Shown here piece by piece: positions 50,501-64,000 of a DNA stretch of 64,000 nt; position 1 is the first letter of the stretch; each line of letters begins with the position of its first letter. The stretch is from Protula sp. h YS-2021 (taxonomy: Eukaryota; Annelida; Polychaeta; Sabellida; Serpulidae). The stretch covers positions 30,237,544-30,301,543 of the forward strand of contig OX457034.1 of the NCBI GenBank assembly GCA_949752745.1. The letters are read 5' to 3'. Under the pieces are notes generated by a model. It was not told the DNA's origin. It saw nothing but the letters and a program-made list of their open reading frames with translations, and did no database searches. The position numbers and the translations under genes were made by a program.

Positions 50501-51426
50501 ATTTCAATTTAGTTCGTTCGTTGCATAGACTGCACATCCTAGCTTTTATTTTAGTGTTAATGCATGTTTAACTGGCCAGTCGTTAACTGGTCAACCGTCA
50601 ATGATGGATAATGGATTTACAGACATGTCTTGTTATATTTTCCATGTTGATCAAACCAACACAGGTTAAACAAGACCCAAACAGTCTGAGAAATCTGATA
50701 GATTCACAGCAGGTTATATACAAATAGTGAAAATGGTTAATTTGGTGGATACGTTAAATTTTGAAAGTGGAATATCTTTAAAAGTATTGGTGATAGAGAG
50801 ACGGGGATTTGACGAGGTGATATGGCGAATATGAATTATGTATGATCCAGTAGTGTTTTTAGGCCATTCTGAGCCCTTTAAATTGCACTTTTACAAAGGC
50901 AAAGTTTTCTACAGGCGAGTGTTAAATGAATGGTTTTAAGAACAGCGAAATAGTTTTTTTATAAATAGATTTGTCTATTTCTTAGTGATTGGATGAATGA
51001 TCAGATCAGTCCTGGAAAAAACTTCACAATAACTATGTAACTGTTTGATATATTTTTTTAAAGTAAACCTTTGTAACCATATACATCCTTCATGTTACCA
51101 GTTACCAATACAAATATATGTAATGTAAGAAGCTACTAAATTTCAACTTACAATTTAGATGTTTTCAGCATTTTATTTACAGTAGACTTTGTAAACCTAA
51201 ATAATTAAAATGTACTTCTATTTCCAGCCGAGTGTGAGATGTGAGAAATAATTCTGGGGTTACGGTATATACCGCCAACAACTGGAAAAATAAAAATAAA
51301 TCAAGGGGTAATGTCATTGAATGTGTGATTTGTTTTAAGAACTACAAAAATATGTATGTATTCCATAGGTAAAAATTGTAATTTATTTCTGCATACAAAC
51401 AATATGTATTTGCACCAATTATCAAC
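47507..51426. repeat. Three-unit segment with a one-unit duplication signature (U36-U38)
   Basis: U36 and U37 share T8 in the first poly-T tract plus C to A a little downstream (48409 and 49716). U37 and U38 share C to T at unit position 89 (48902 and 50209). The shared haplotypes overlap in U37 only. A single tandem duplication of one unit length, with its breakpoint between unit positions 89 and about 835, produces exactly this pattern. U38 also has private changes at 50949 and 51351 that arose later or lay outside the copied segment. Confidence 0.7.
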
Positions 51427-54400
51427 TCTAAAGAAATCAGGTATTACACATATACCACCGACAAAAATGAAAATCCTGTGACTTTCTCAGTGAATTTGTG
51501 ATATGGTTCAAGAGCTAGAAAGGAATGTATGTATACCTTTAGTAAAATTTGAACTTTATTTCTGGATACAAGCAATCGGTAGCTGCAACAAGTATCAACA
51601 GAAACAAATCACCAGAAAACATTGATGTAAAAATTCAAAGGTCCAGTACATAATACGGCATATCCTCGTCTCGGACATTTGTCGTTGTCATGTATCTGCG
51701 CCGTATGTCGAATTATGCTGACACAGTTGACGCCCCACTCTAGCGCTATTACTCTTATATTTATGACTTCCTTAAAATCTAAGCGGTTATTGTTGCAAGA
51801 TCAAAGATTTCAATTTAGTTCGTTCGTTGCATAGACTGCACATCCTAGCTTTTATTTTAGTGTTAATGCATGTTTAACTGGCCAGTCGTTAACTGGTCAA
51901 CCGTCAATGATGGATAATGGATTTACAGACATGTCTTGTTATATTTTCCATGTTGATCAAACCAACACAGGTTAAACAAGACCCAAACAGTCTGAGAAAT
52001 CTGATAGATTCACAGCAGGTTATATACAAATAGTGAAAATGGTTAATTTGGTGGATACGTTAAATTTTGAAAGTGGAATATCTTTAAAAGTATTGGTGAT
52101 AGAGAGACGGGGATTTGACGAGGTGATATGGCGAATATGAATTATGTATGATCCAGTAGTGTTTTTAGGCCATTCTGAGCCCTTTAAATTGCACTTTTAC
52201 AAAGGCAAAGTTTTCTACAGGCGAGTGTTAAATGAATGGTTTTAAGAACAGCGAGATAGTTTTTTTATAAATAGATTTGTCTATTTCTTAGTGATTGGAT
52301 GAATGATCAGATCAGTCCTGGAAAAAACTTCACAATAACTATGTAACTGTTTGATATATTTTTTTAAAGTAAACCTTTGTAACCATATACATCCTTCATG
52401 TTACCAGTTACCAATACAAATATATGTAATGTAAGAAGCTACTAAATTTCAACTTACAATTTAGATGTTTTCAGCATTTTATTTACAGTAGACTTTGTAA
52501 ACCTAAATAATTAAAATGTACTTCTATTTCCAGCCGAGTGTGAGATGTGAGAAATAATTCTGGGGTTACGGTATATACCGCCAACAACTGGAAAAATAAA
52601 AATAAATCAAGGGGTAATGTCATTGAATGTGTGATTTGTTTTAAGAACTACAAAAAGATGTATGTATTCCATAGGTAAAAATTGTAATTTATTTCTGCAT
52701 ACAAACAATATGTATTTGCACCAATTATCAACTCTAAAGAAATCAGGTATTACACATATACCACCGACAAAAATGAAAATCCTGTGACTTTCTCAGTGAA
52801 TTTGTGATATGGTTCAAGAGCTAGAAAGGAATGTATGTATACCTTTAGTAAAATTTGAACTTTATTTCTGGATACAAGCAATCGGTAGCTGCAACAAGTA
52901 TCAACAGAAACAAATCACCAGAAAACATTGATGTAAAAATTCAAAGGTCCAGTACATAATACGGCATATCCTCGTCTCGGACATTTGTCGTTGTCATGTA
53001 TCTGCGCCGTATGTCGAATTATGCTGACACAGTTGACGCCCCACTCTAGCGCTATTACTCTTATATTTATGACTTCCTTAAAATCTAAGCGGTTATTGTT
53101 GCAAGATCAAAGATTTCAATTTAGTTCGTTCGTTGCATAGACTGCACATCCTAGCTTTTATTTTAGTGTTAATGCATGTTTAACTGGCCAGTCGTTAACT
53201 GGTCAACCGTCAATGATGGATAATGGATTTACAGACATGTCTTGTTATATTTTCCATGTTGATCAAACCAACACAGGTTAAACAAGACCCAAACAGTCTG
53301 AGAAATCTGATAGATTCACAGCAGGTTATATACAAATAGTGAAAATGGTTAATTTGGTGGATACGTTAAATTTTGAAAGTGGAATATCTTTAAAAGTATT
53401 GGTGATAGAGAGACGGGGATTTGACGAGGTGATATGGCGAATATGAATTATGTATGATCCAGTAGTGTTTTTAGGCCATTCTGAGCCCTTTAAATTGCAC
53501 TTTTACAAAGGCAAAGTTTTCTACAGGCGAGTGTTAAATGAATGGTTTTAAGAACAGCGAGATAGTTTTTTTATAAATAGATTTGTCTATTTCTTAGTGA
53601 TTGGATGAATGATAAGATCAGTCCTGGAAAAAACTTCACAATAACTATGTAACTGTTTGATATATTTTTTTTAAAGTAAACCTTTGTAACCATATACATC
53701 CTTCATGTTACCAGTTACCAATACAAATATATGTAATGTAAGAAGCTACTAAATTTCAACTTACAATTTAGATGTTTTCAGCATTTTATTTACAGTAGAC
53801 TTTGTAAACCTAAATAATTAAAATGTACTTCTATTTCCAGCCGAGTGTGAGATGTGAGAAATAATTCTGGGGTTACGGTATATACCGCCAACAACTGGAA
53901 AAATAAAAATAAATCAAGGGGTAATGTCATTGAATGTGTGATTTGTTTTAAGAACTACAAAAAGATGTATGTATTCCATAGGTAAAAATTGTAATTTATT
54001 TCTGCATACAAACAATATGTATTTGCACCAATTATCAACTCTAAAGAAATCAGGTATTACACATATACCACCGACAAAAATGAAAATCCTGTGACTTTCT
54101 CAGTGAATTTGTGATATGGTTCAAGAGCTAGAAAGGAATGTATGTATACCTTTAGTAAAATTTGAACTTTATTTCTGGATACAAGCAATCGGTAGCTGCA
54201 ACAAGTATCAACAGAAACAAATCACCAGAAAACATTGATGTAAAAATTCAAAGGTCCAGTACATAATACGGCATATCCTCGTCTCGGACATTTGTCGTTG
54301 TCATGTATCTGCGCCGTATGTCGAATTATGCTGACACAGTTGACGCCCCACTCTAGCGCTATTACTCTTATATTTATGACTTCCTTAAAATCTAAGCGGT

Positions 54401-57400
54401 TATTGTTGCAAGATCAAAGATTTCAATTTAGTTCGTTCGTTGCATAGACTGCACATCCTAGCTTTTATTTTAGTGTTAATGCATGTTTAACTGGCCAGTC
54501 GTTAACTGGTCAACCGTCAATGATGGATAATGGATTTACAGACATGTCTTGTTATATTTTCCATGTTGATCAAACCAACACAGGTTAAACAAGACCCAAA
54601 CAGTCTGAGAAATCTGATAGATTCACAGCAGGTTATATACAAATAGTGAAAATGGTTAATTTGGTGGATACGTTAAATTTTGAAAGTGGAATATCTTTAA
54701 AAGTATTGGTGATAGAGAGACGGGGATTTGACGAGGTGATATGGCGAATATGAATTATGTATGATCCAGTAGTGTTTTTAGGCCATTCTGAGCCCTTTAA
54801 ATTGCACTTTTACAAAGGCAAAGTTTTCTACAGGCGAGTGTTAAATGAATGGTTTTAAGAACAGCGGGATAGTTTTTTTATAAATAGATTTGTCTATTTC
54901 TTAGTGATTGGATGAATGATCAGATCAGTCCTGGAAAAAACTTCACAATAACTATGTAACTGTTTGATATATTTTTTTAAAGTAAACCTTTGTAACCATA
55001 TACATCCTTCATGTTACCAGTTACCAATACAAATATATGTAATGTAAGAAGCTACTAAATTTCAACTTACAATTTAGATGTTTTCAGCATTTTATTTACA
55101 GTAGACTTTGTAAACCTAAATAATTAAAATGTACTTCTATTTCCAGCCGAGTGTGAGATGTGAGAAATAATTCTGGGGTTACGGTATATACCGCCAACAA
55201 CTGGAAAAATAAAAATAAATCAAGGGGTAATGTCATTGAATGTGTGATTTGTTTTAAGAACTACAAAAAGATGTATGTATTCCATAGGTAAAAATTGTAA
55301 TTTATTTCTGCATACAAACAATATGTATTTGCACCAATTATCAACTCTAAAGAAATCAGGTATTACACATATACCACCGACAAAAATGAAAATCCTGTGA
55401 CTTTCTCAGTGAATTTGTGATATGGTTCAAGAGCTAGAAAGGAATGTATGTATACCTTTAGTAAAATTTGAACTTTATTTCTGGATACAAGCAATCGGTA
55501 GCTGCAACAAGTATCAACAGAAACAAATCACCAGAAAACATTGATGTAAAAATTCAAAGGTCCAGTACATAATACGGCATATCCTCGTCTCGGACATTTG
55601 TCGTTGTCATGTATCTGCGCCGTATGTCGAATTATGCTGACACAGTTGACGCCCCACTCTAGCGCTATTACTCTTATATTTATGACTTCCTTAAAATCTA
55701 AGCGGTTATTGTTGCAAGATCAAAGATTTCAATTTAGTTCGTTCGTTGCATAGACTGCACATCCTAGCTTTTATTTTAGTGTTAATGCATGTTTAACTGG
55801 CCAGTCGTTAACTGGTCAACCGTCAATGATGGATAATGGATTTACAGACATGTCTTGTTATATTTTCCATGTTGATCAAACCAACACAGGTTAAACAAGA
55901 CCCAAACAGTCTGAGAAATCTGATAGATTCACAGCAGGTTATATACAAATAGTGAAAATGGTTAATTTGGTGGATACGTTAAATTTTGAAAGTGGAATAT
56001 CTTTAAAAGTATTGGTGATAGAGAGACGGGGATTTGACGAGGTGATATGGCGAATATGAATTATGTATGATCCAGTAGTGTTTTTAGGCCATTCTGAGCC
56101 CTTTAAATTGCACTTTTACAAAGGCAAAGTTTTCTACAGGCGAGTGTTAAATGAATGGTTTTAAGAACAGCGAGATAGTTTTTTTATAAATAGATTTGTC
56201 TATTTCTTAGTGATTGGATGAATGATCAGATCAGTCCTGGAAAAAACTTCACAATAACTATGTAACTGTTTGATATATTTTTTTAAAGTAAACCTTTGTA
56301 ACCATATACATCCTTCATGTTACCAGTTACCAATACAAATATATGTAATGTAAGAAGCTACTAAATTTCAACTTACAATTTAGATGTTTTCAGCATTTTA
56401 TTTACAGTAGACTTTGTAAACCTAAATAATTAAAATGTACTTCTATTTCCAGCCGAGTGTGAGATGTGAGAAATAATTCTGGGGTTACGGTATATACCGC
56501 CAACAACTGGAAAAATAAAAATAAATCAAGGGGTAATGTCATTGAATGTGTGATTTGTTTTAAGAACTACAAAAAGATGTATGTATTCCATAGGTAAAAA
56601 TTGTAATTTATTTCTGCATACAAACAATATGTATTTGCACCAATTATCAACTCTAAAGAAATCAGGTATTACACATATACCACCGACAAAAATGAAAATC
56701 CTGTGACTTTCTCAGTGAATTTGTGATATGGTTCAAGAGCTAGAAAGGAATGTATGTATACCTTTAGTAAAATTTGAACTTTATTTCTGGATACAAGCAA
56801 TCGGTAGCTGCAACAAGTATCAACAGAAACAAATCACCAGAAAACATTGATGTAAAAATTCAAAGGTCCAGTACATAATACGGCATATCCTCGTCTCGGA
56901 CATTTGTCGTTGTCATGTATCTGCGCCGTATGTCGAATTATGCTGACACAGTTGACGCCCCACTCTAGCGCTATTACTCTTATATTTATGACTTCCTTAA
57001 AATCTAAGCGGTTATTGTTGCAAGATCAAAGATTTCAATTTAGTTCGTTCGTTGCATAGACTGCACATCCTAGCTTTTATTTTAGTGTTAATGCATGTTT
57101 AACTGGCCAGTCGTTAACTGGTCAACCGTCAATGATGGATAATGGATTTACAGACATGTCTTGTTATATTTTCCATGTTGATCAAACCAACACAGGTTAA
57201 ACAAGACCCAAACAGTCTGAGAAATCTGATAGATTCACAGCAGGTTATATACAAATAGTGAAAATGGTTAATTTGGTGGATACGTTAAATTTTGAAAGTG
57301 GAATATCTTTAAAAGTATTGGTGATAGAGAGACGGGGATTTGACGAGGTGATATGGCGAATATGAATTATGTATGATCCAGTAGTGTTTTTAGGCCATTC

Positions 57401-60400
57401 TGAGCCCTTTAAATTGCACTTTTACAAAGGCAAAGTTTTCTACAGGCGAGTGTTAAATGAATGGTTTTAAGAACAGCGAGATAGTTTTTTTATAAATAGA
57501 TTTGTCTATTTCTTAGTGATTGGATGAATGATCAGATCAGTCCTGGAAAAAACTTCACAATAACTATGTAACTGTTTGATATATTTTTTTAAAGTAAACC
57601 TTTGTAACCATATACATCCTTCATGTTACCAGTTACCAATACAAATATATGTAATGTAAGAAGCTACTAAATTTCAACTTACAATTTAGATGTTTTCAGC
57701 ATTTTATTTACAGTAGACTTTGTAAACCTAAATAATTAAAATGTACTTCTATTTCCAGCCGAGTGTGAGATGTGAGAAATAATTCTGGGGTTACGGTATA
57801 TACCGCCAACAACTGGAAAAATAAAAATAAATCAAGGGGTAATGTCATTGAATGTGTGATTTGTTTTAAGAACTACAAAAAGATGTATGTATTCCATAGG
57901 TAAAAATTGTAATTTATTTCTGCATACAAACAATATGTATTTGCACCAATTATCAACTCTAAAGAAATCAGGTATTACACATATACCACCGACAAAAATG
58001 AAAATCCTGTGACTTTCTCAGTGAATTTGTGATATGGTTCAAGAGCTAGAAAGGAATGTATGTATACCTTTAGTAAAATTTGAACTTTATTTCTGGATAC
58101 AAGCAATCGGTAGCTGCAACAAGTATCAACAGAAACAAATCACCAGAAAACATTGATGTAAAAATTCAAAGGTCCAGTACATAATACGGCATATCCTCGT
58201 CTCGGACATTTGTCGTTGTCATGTATCTGCGCCGTATGTCGAATTATGCTGACACAGTTGACGCCCCACTCTAGCGCTATTACTCTTATATTTATGACTT
58301 CCTTAAAATCTAAGCGGTTATTGTTGCAAGATCAAAGATTTCAATTTAGTTCGTTCGTTGCATAGACTGCACATCCTAGCTTTTATTTTAGTGTTAATGC
58401 ATGTTTAACTGGCCAGTCGTTAACTGGTCAACCGTCAATGATGGATAATGGATTTACAGACATGTCTTGTTATATTTTCCATGTTGATCAAACCAACACA
58501 GGTTAAACAAGACCCAAACAGTCTGAGAAATCTGATAGATTCACAGCAGGTTATATACAAATAGTGAAAATGGTTAATTTGGTGGATACGTTAAATTTTG
58601 AAAGTGGAATATCTTTAAAAGTATTGGTGATAGAGAGACGGGGATTTGACGAGGTGATATGGCGAATATGAATTATGTATGATCCAGTAGTGTTTTTAGG
58701 CCATTCTGAGCCCTTTAAATTGCACTTTTACAAAGGCAAAGTTTTCTACAGGCGAGTGTTAAATGAATGGTTTTAAGAACAGCGAGATAGTTTTTTTTAT
58801 AAATAGATTTGTCTATTTCTTAGTGATTGGATGAATGATCAGATCAGTCCTGGAAAAAACTTCACAATAACTATGTAACTGTTTGATATATTTTTTTAAA
58901 GTAAACCTTTGTAACCATATACATCCTTCATGTTACCAGTTACCAATACAAATATATGTAATGTAAGAAGCTACTAAATTTCAACTTACAATTTAGATGT
59001 TTTCAGCATTTTATTTACAGTAGACTTTGTAAACCTAAATAATTAAAATGTACTTCTATTTCCAGCCGAGTGTGAGATGTGAGAAATAATTCTGGGGTTA
59101 CGGTATATACCGCCAACAACTGGAAAAATAAAAATAAATCAAGGGGTAATGTCATTGAATGTGTGATTTGTTTTAAGAACTACAAAAAGATGTATGTATT
59201 CCATAGGTAAAAATTGTAATTTATTTCTGCATACAAACAATATGTATTTGCACCAATTATCAACTCTAAAGAAATCAGGTATTACACATATACCACCGAC
59301 AAAAATGAAAATCCTGTGACTTTCTCAGTGAATTTGTGATATGGTTCAAGAGCTAGAAAGGAATGTATGTATACCTTTAGTAAAATTTGAACTTTATTTC
59401 TGGATACAAGCAATCGGTAGCTGCAACAAGTATCAACAGAAACAAATCACCAGAAAACATTGATGTAAAAATTCAAAGGTCCAGTACATAATACGGCATA
59501 TCCTCGTCTCGGACATTTGTCGTTGTCATGTATCTGCGCCGTATGTCGAATTATGCTGACACAGTTGACGCCCCACTCTAGCGCTATTACTCTTATATTT
59601 ATGACTTCCTTAAAATCCAAGCGGTTATTGTTGCAAGATCAAAGATTTCAATTTAGTTCGTTCGTTGCATAGACTGCACATCCTAGCTTTTATTTTAGTG
59701 TTAATGCAGGTTTAACTGGCCAGTCGTTAACTGGTCAACCGTCAATGATGGATAATGGATTTACAGACATGTCTTGTTATATTTTCCATGTTGATCAAAC
59801 CAACACAGGTTAAACAAGACCCAAACAGTCTGAGAAATCTGATAGATTTACAGCAGGTTATATACAAATAGTGAAAATGGTTAATTTGGTGGATACGTTA
59901 AATTTTGAAAGTGGAATATCTTTAAAAGTATTGGTGATAGAGAGACGGGGATTTGACGAGGTGATATGGCGAATATGAATTATGTATGATCCAGTAGTGT
60001 TTTTAGGCCATTCTGAGCCCTTTAAATTGCACTTTTACAAAGGCAAAGTTTTCTACAGGCGAGTGTTAAATGAATGGTTTTAAGAACAGCGAGATAGTTT
60101 TTTTATAAATAGATTTGTCTATTTCTTAGTGATTGGATGAATGATCAGATCAGTCCTGGAAAAAACTTCACAATAACTATGTAACTGTTTGATATATTTT
60201 TTTAAAGTAAACCTTTGTAACCATATACATCCTTCATGTTACCAGTTACCAATACAAATATATGTAATGTAAGAAGCTACTAAATTTCAACTTACAATTT
60301 AGATGTTTTCAGCATTTTATTTACAGTAGACTTTGTAAACCTAAATAATTAAAATGTACTTCTATTTCCAGCCGAGTGTGAGATGTGAGAAATAATTCTG

Positions 60401-63400
60401 GGGTTACGGTATATACCGCCAACAACTGGAAAAATAAAAATAAATCAAGGGGTAATGTCATTGAATGTGTGATTTGTTTTAAGAACTACAAAAAGATGTA
60501 TGTATTCCATAGGTAAAAATTGTAATTTATTTCTGCATACAAACAATATGTATTTGCACCAATTATCAACTCTAAAGAAATCAGGTATTACACATATACC
60601 ACCGACAAAAATGAAAATCCTGTGACTTTCTCAGTGAATTTGTGATATGGTTCAAGAGCTAGAAAGGAATGTATGTATACCTTTAGTAAAATTTGAACTT
60701 TATTTCTGGATACAAGCAATCGGTAGCTGCAACAAGTATCAACAGAAACAAATCACCAGAAAACATTGATGTAAAAATTCAAAGGTCCAGTACATAATAC
60801 GGCATATCCTCGTCTCGGACATTTGTCGTTGTCATGTATCTGCGCCGTATGTCGAATTATGCTGACACAGTTGACGCCCCACTCTAGCGCTATTACTCTT
60901 ATATTTATGACTTCCTTAAAATCTAAGCGGTTATTGTTGCAAGATCAAAGATTTCAATTTAGTTCGTTCGTTGCATAGACTGCACATCCTAGCTTTTATT
61001 TTAGTGTTAATGCATGTTTAACTGGCCAGTCGTTAACTGGTCAACCGTCAATGATGGATAATGGATTTACAGACATGTCTTGTTATATTTTCCATGTTGA
61101 TCAAACCAACACAGGTTAAACAAGACCCAAACAGTCTGAGAAATCTGATAGATTCACAGCAGGTTATATACAAATAGTGAAAATGGTTAATTTGGTGGAT
61201 ACGTTAAATTTTGAAAGTGGAATATCTTTAAAAGTATTGGTGATAGAGAGACGGGGATTTGACGAGGTGATATGGCGAATATGAATTATGTATGATCCAG
61301 TAGTGTTTTTAGGCCATTCTGAGCCCTTTAAATTGCACTTTTACAAAGGCAAAGTTTTCTACAGGCGAGTGTTAAATGAATGGTTTTAAGAACAGCGAGA
61401 TAGTTTTTTTATAAATAAATTTGTCTATTTCTTAGTGATTGGATGAATGATCAGATCAGTCCTGGAAAAAACTTCACAATAACTATGTAACTGTTTGATA
61501 TATTTTTTTAAAGTAAACCTTTGTAACCATATACATCCTTCATGTTACCAGTTACCAATACAAATATATGTAATGTAAGAAGCTACTAAATTTCAACTTA
61601 CAATTTAGATGTTTTCAGCATTTTATTTACAGTAGACTTTGTAAACCTAAATAATTAAAATGTACTTCTATTTCCAGCCGAGTGTGAGATGTGAGAAATA
61701 ATTCTGGGGTTACGGTATATACCGCCAACAACTGGAAAAATAAAAATAAATCAAGGGGTAATGTCATTGAATGTGTGATTTGTTTTAAGAACTACAAAAA
61801 GATGTATGTATTCCATAGGTAAAAATTGTAATTTATTTCTGCATACAAACAATATGTATTTGCACCAATTATCAACTCTAAAGAAATCAGGTATTACACA
61901 TATACCACCGACAAAAATGAAAATCCTGTGACTTTCTCAGTGAATTTGTGATATGGTTCAAGAGCTAGAAAGGAATGTATGTATACCTTTAGTAAAATTT
62001 GAACTTTATTTCTGGATACAAGCAATCGGTAGCTGCAACAAGTATCAACAGAAACAAATCACCAGAAAACATTGATGTAAAAATTCAAAGGTCCAGTACA
62101 TAATACGGCATATCCTCGTCTCGGACATTTGTCGTTGTCATGTATCTGCGCCGTATGTCGAATTATGCTGACACAGTTGACGCCCCACTCTAGCGCTATT
62201 ACTCTTATATTTATGACTTCCTTAAAATCTAAGCGGTTATTGTTGCAAGAGCAAAGATTTCAATTTAGTTCGTTCGTTGCATAGACTGCACATCCTAGCT
62301 TTTATTTTAGTGTTAATGCATGTTTAACTGGCCAGTCGTTAACTGGTCAACCGTCAATGATGGATAATGGATTTACAGACATGTCTTGTTATATTTTCCA
62401 TGTTGATCAAACCAACACAGGTTAAACAAGACCCAAACAGTCTGAGAAATCTGATAGATTCACAGCAGGTTATATACAAATAGTGAAAATGGTTAATTTG
62501 GTGGATAGGTTAAATTTTGAAAGTGGAATATCTTTAAAAGTATTGGTGATAGAGAGACGGGGATTTGACGAGGTGATATGGCGAATATGAATTATGTATG
62601 ATCCAGTAGTGTTTTTAGGCCATTCTGAGCCCTTTAAATTGCACTTTTACAAAGGCAAAGTTTTCTACAGGCGAGTGTTAAATGAATGGTTTTAAGAACA
62701 GCGAGATAGTTTTTTTATAAATAGATTTGTCTATTTCTTAGTGATTGGATGAATGATCAGATCAGTCCTGGAAAAAACTTCACAATAACTATGTAACTGT
62801 TTGATATATTTTTTTAAAGTAAACCTTTGTAACCATATACATCCTTCATGTTACCAGTTACCAATACAAATATATGTAATGTAAGAAGCTACTAAATTTC
62901 AACTTACAATTTAGATGTTTTCAGCATTTTATTTACAGTAGACTTTGTAAACCTAAATAATTAAAATGTACTTCTATTTCCAGCCGAGTGTGAGATGTGA
63001 GAAATAATTCTGGGGTTACGGTATATACCGCCAACAACTGGAAAAATAAAAATAAATCAAGGGGTAATGTCATTGAATGTGTGATTTGTTTTAAGAACTA
63101 CAAAAAGATGTATGTATTCCATAGGTAAAAATTGTAATTTATTTCTGCATACAAACAATATGTATTTGCACCAATTATCAACTCTAAAGAAATCAGGTAT
63201 TACACATATACCACCGACAAAAATGAAAATCCTGTGACTTTCTCAGTGAATTTGTGATATGGTTCAAGAGCTAGAAAGGAATGTATGTATACCTTTAGTA
63301 AAATTTGAACTTTATTTCTGGATACAAGCAATCGGTAGCTGCAACAAGTATCAACAGAAACAAATCACCAGAAAACATTGATGTAAAAATTCAAAGGTCC

Positions 63401-64000
63401 AGTACATAATACGGCATATCCTCGTCTCGGACATTTGTCGTTGTCATGTATCTGCGCCGTATGTCGAATTATGCTGACACAGTTGACGCCCCACTCTAGC
63501 GCTATTACTCTTATATTTATGACTTCCTTAAAATCTAAGCGGTTATTGTTGCAAGATCAAAGATTTCAATTTAGTTCGTTCGTTGCATAGACTGCACATC
63601 CTAGCTTTTATTTTAGTGTTAATGCATGTTTAACTGGCCAGTCGTTAACTGGTCAACCGTCAATGATGGATAATGGATTTACAGACATGTCTTGTTATAT
63701 TTTCCATGTTGATCAAACCAACACAGGTTAAACAAGACCCAAACAGTCTGAGAAATCTGATAGATTCACAGCAGGTTATATACAAATAGTGAAAATGGTT
63801 AATTTGGTGGATACGTTAAATTTTGAAAGTGGAATATCTTTAAAAGTATTGGTGATAGAGAGACGGGGATTTGACGAGGTGATATGGCGAATATGAATTA
63901 TGTATGATCCAGTAGTGTTTTTAGGCCATTCTGAGCCCTTTAAATTGCACTTTTACAAAGGCAAAGTTTTCTACAGGCGAGTGTTAAATGAATGGTTTTA

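Larger units (their letters stand above)
18070..64000. repeat. 1306-bp satellite array, right part (last 705 bp of U13, U14-U47, 818 bp of U48)
   Basis: The same unit continues in the same orientation and phase after the insertion and runs off the window end. Unit lengths are 1306 except U36, U37, U40 and U44 (1307, one extra T each). Variants: U13 right half G at 18081, G at unit position 632, G at 1279; U14-U21 T at 422 and G at 1279; U22 T at 422, G at 632; U25, U35, U47 G at 632; U27 T at 36069, T at 422, G at 632; U28 A at 37842; U30 T at 39759, G at 40456; U32 A at 43261; U34 A at 45364; U35 T at 46984; U36 A at 48409; U37 T at 48902, A at 49716; U38 T at 50209, A at 50949, T at 51351; U40 A at 53614; U41 G at 54867; U45 C at 59618, G at 59709, T at 59849; U46 A at 61418; U47 G at 62251. 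No gene is visible. Confidence 0.97.

Noticed and set aside
1..64000. CRISPR-like or bacterial repeat array
   Set aside because: The repeats abut directly without unique spacers, the unit is 1306 bp, and the SINE and poly-A features are eukaryotic.

Overview
The window is almost entirely one satellite DNA array. A unit of 1306 bp is repeated head-to-tail in one orientation from base 1 to the last base. There are 46 complete uninterrupted units (U1-U12 and U14-U47), one unit split by an insertion (U13), and one cut off by the window end (U48). Starting the unit arbitrarily at the first base, unit starts are 1, 1307, 2613, 3919, 5225, 6531, 7837, 9143, 10449, 11755, 13061, 14368, 15673 (U13, interrupted), 18775, 20081, 21387, 22693, 23999, 25305, 26611, 27917, 29223, 30529, 31835, 33141, 34447, 35753, 37059, 38365, 39671, 40977, 42283, 43589, 44895, 46201, 47507, 48814, 50121, 51427, 52733, 54040, 55346, 56652, 57958, 59265, 60571, 61877 and 63183. 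Read by eye, units differ by about zero to three substitutions each. Every length change is one T gained or lost in one of two poly-T tracts.

The array is broken once. At 16276-18069, 1794 bp of unrelated sequence sits inside U13, between unit positions 603 and 602, with an AA dinucleotide on both sides. Unit phase is fully preserved across it. The insert holds, in order: a probable tRNA-derived SINE with an uninterrupted A26 tail; a short AT-rich spacer; a CpG-dense GC-rich segment (63% G+C over 120 bp by hand count); a probable minus-strand poly-A retrocopy with an AATAAA signal; a 19-bp tandem duplication; and AT-rich unassigned sequence.

The unit is itself composite. Its last ~185 bp and first ~170 bp are diverged copies of each other (88 of 113 positions identical in a gap-free stretch, offset 173 bp), and a weaker third trace lies further upstream. 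This suggests the 1.3-kb unit grew from, or captured, an older satellite with a period of about 170-190 bp. The unit also has a CpG cluster in an AT-rich background and several short palindromes. No credible protein-coding gene, rRNA, functional tRNA or CRISPR array was found in the window.

The organism is a eukaryote. A long, homogenised kilobase-unit satellite, a SINE-like element with a pol III B box and poly-A tail, and a polyadenylated retrocopy all point that way. I lean towards an animal, possibly an invertebrate, but cannot place it. The setting is probably pericentromeric, centromeric, subtelomeric or other heterochromatin. Shared variants between neighbouring units show recent unequal exchange, including an eight-unit block directly right of the insertion and a one-unit duplication near 48-50 kb.
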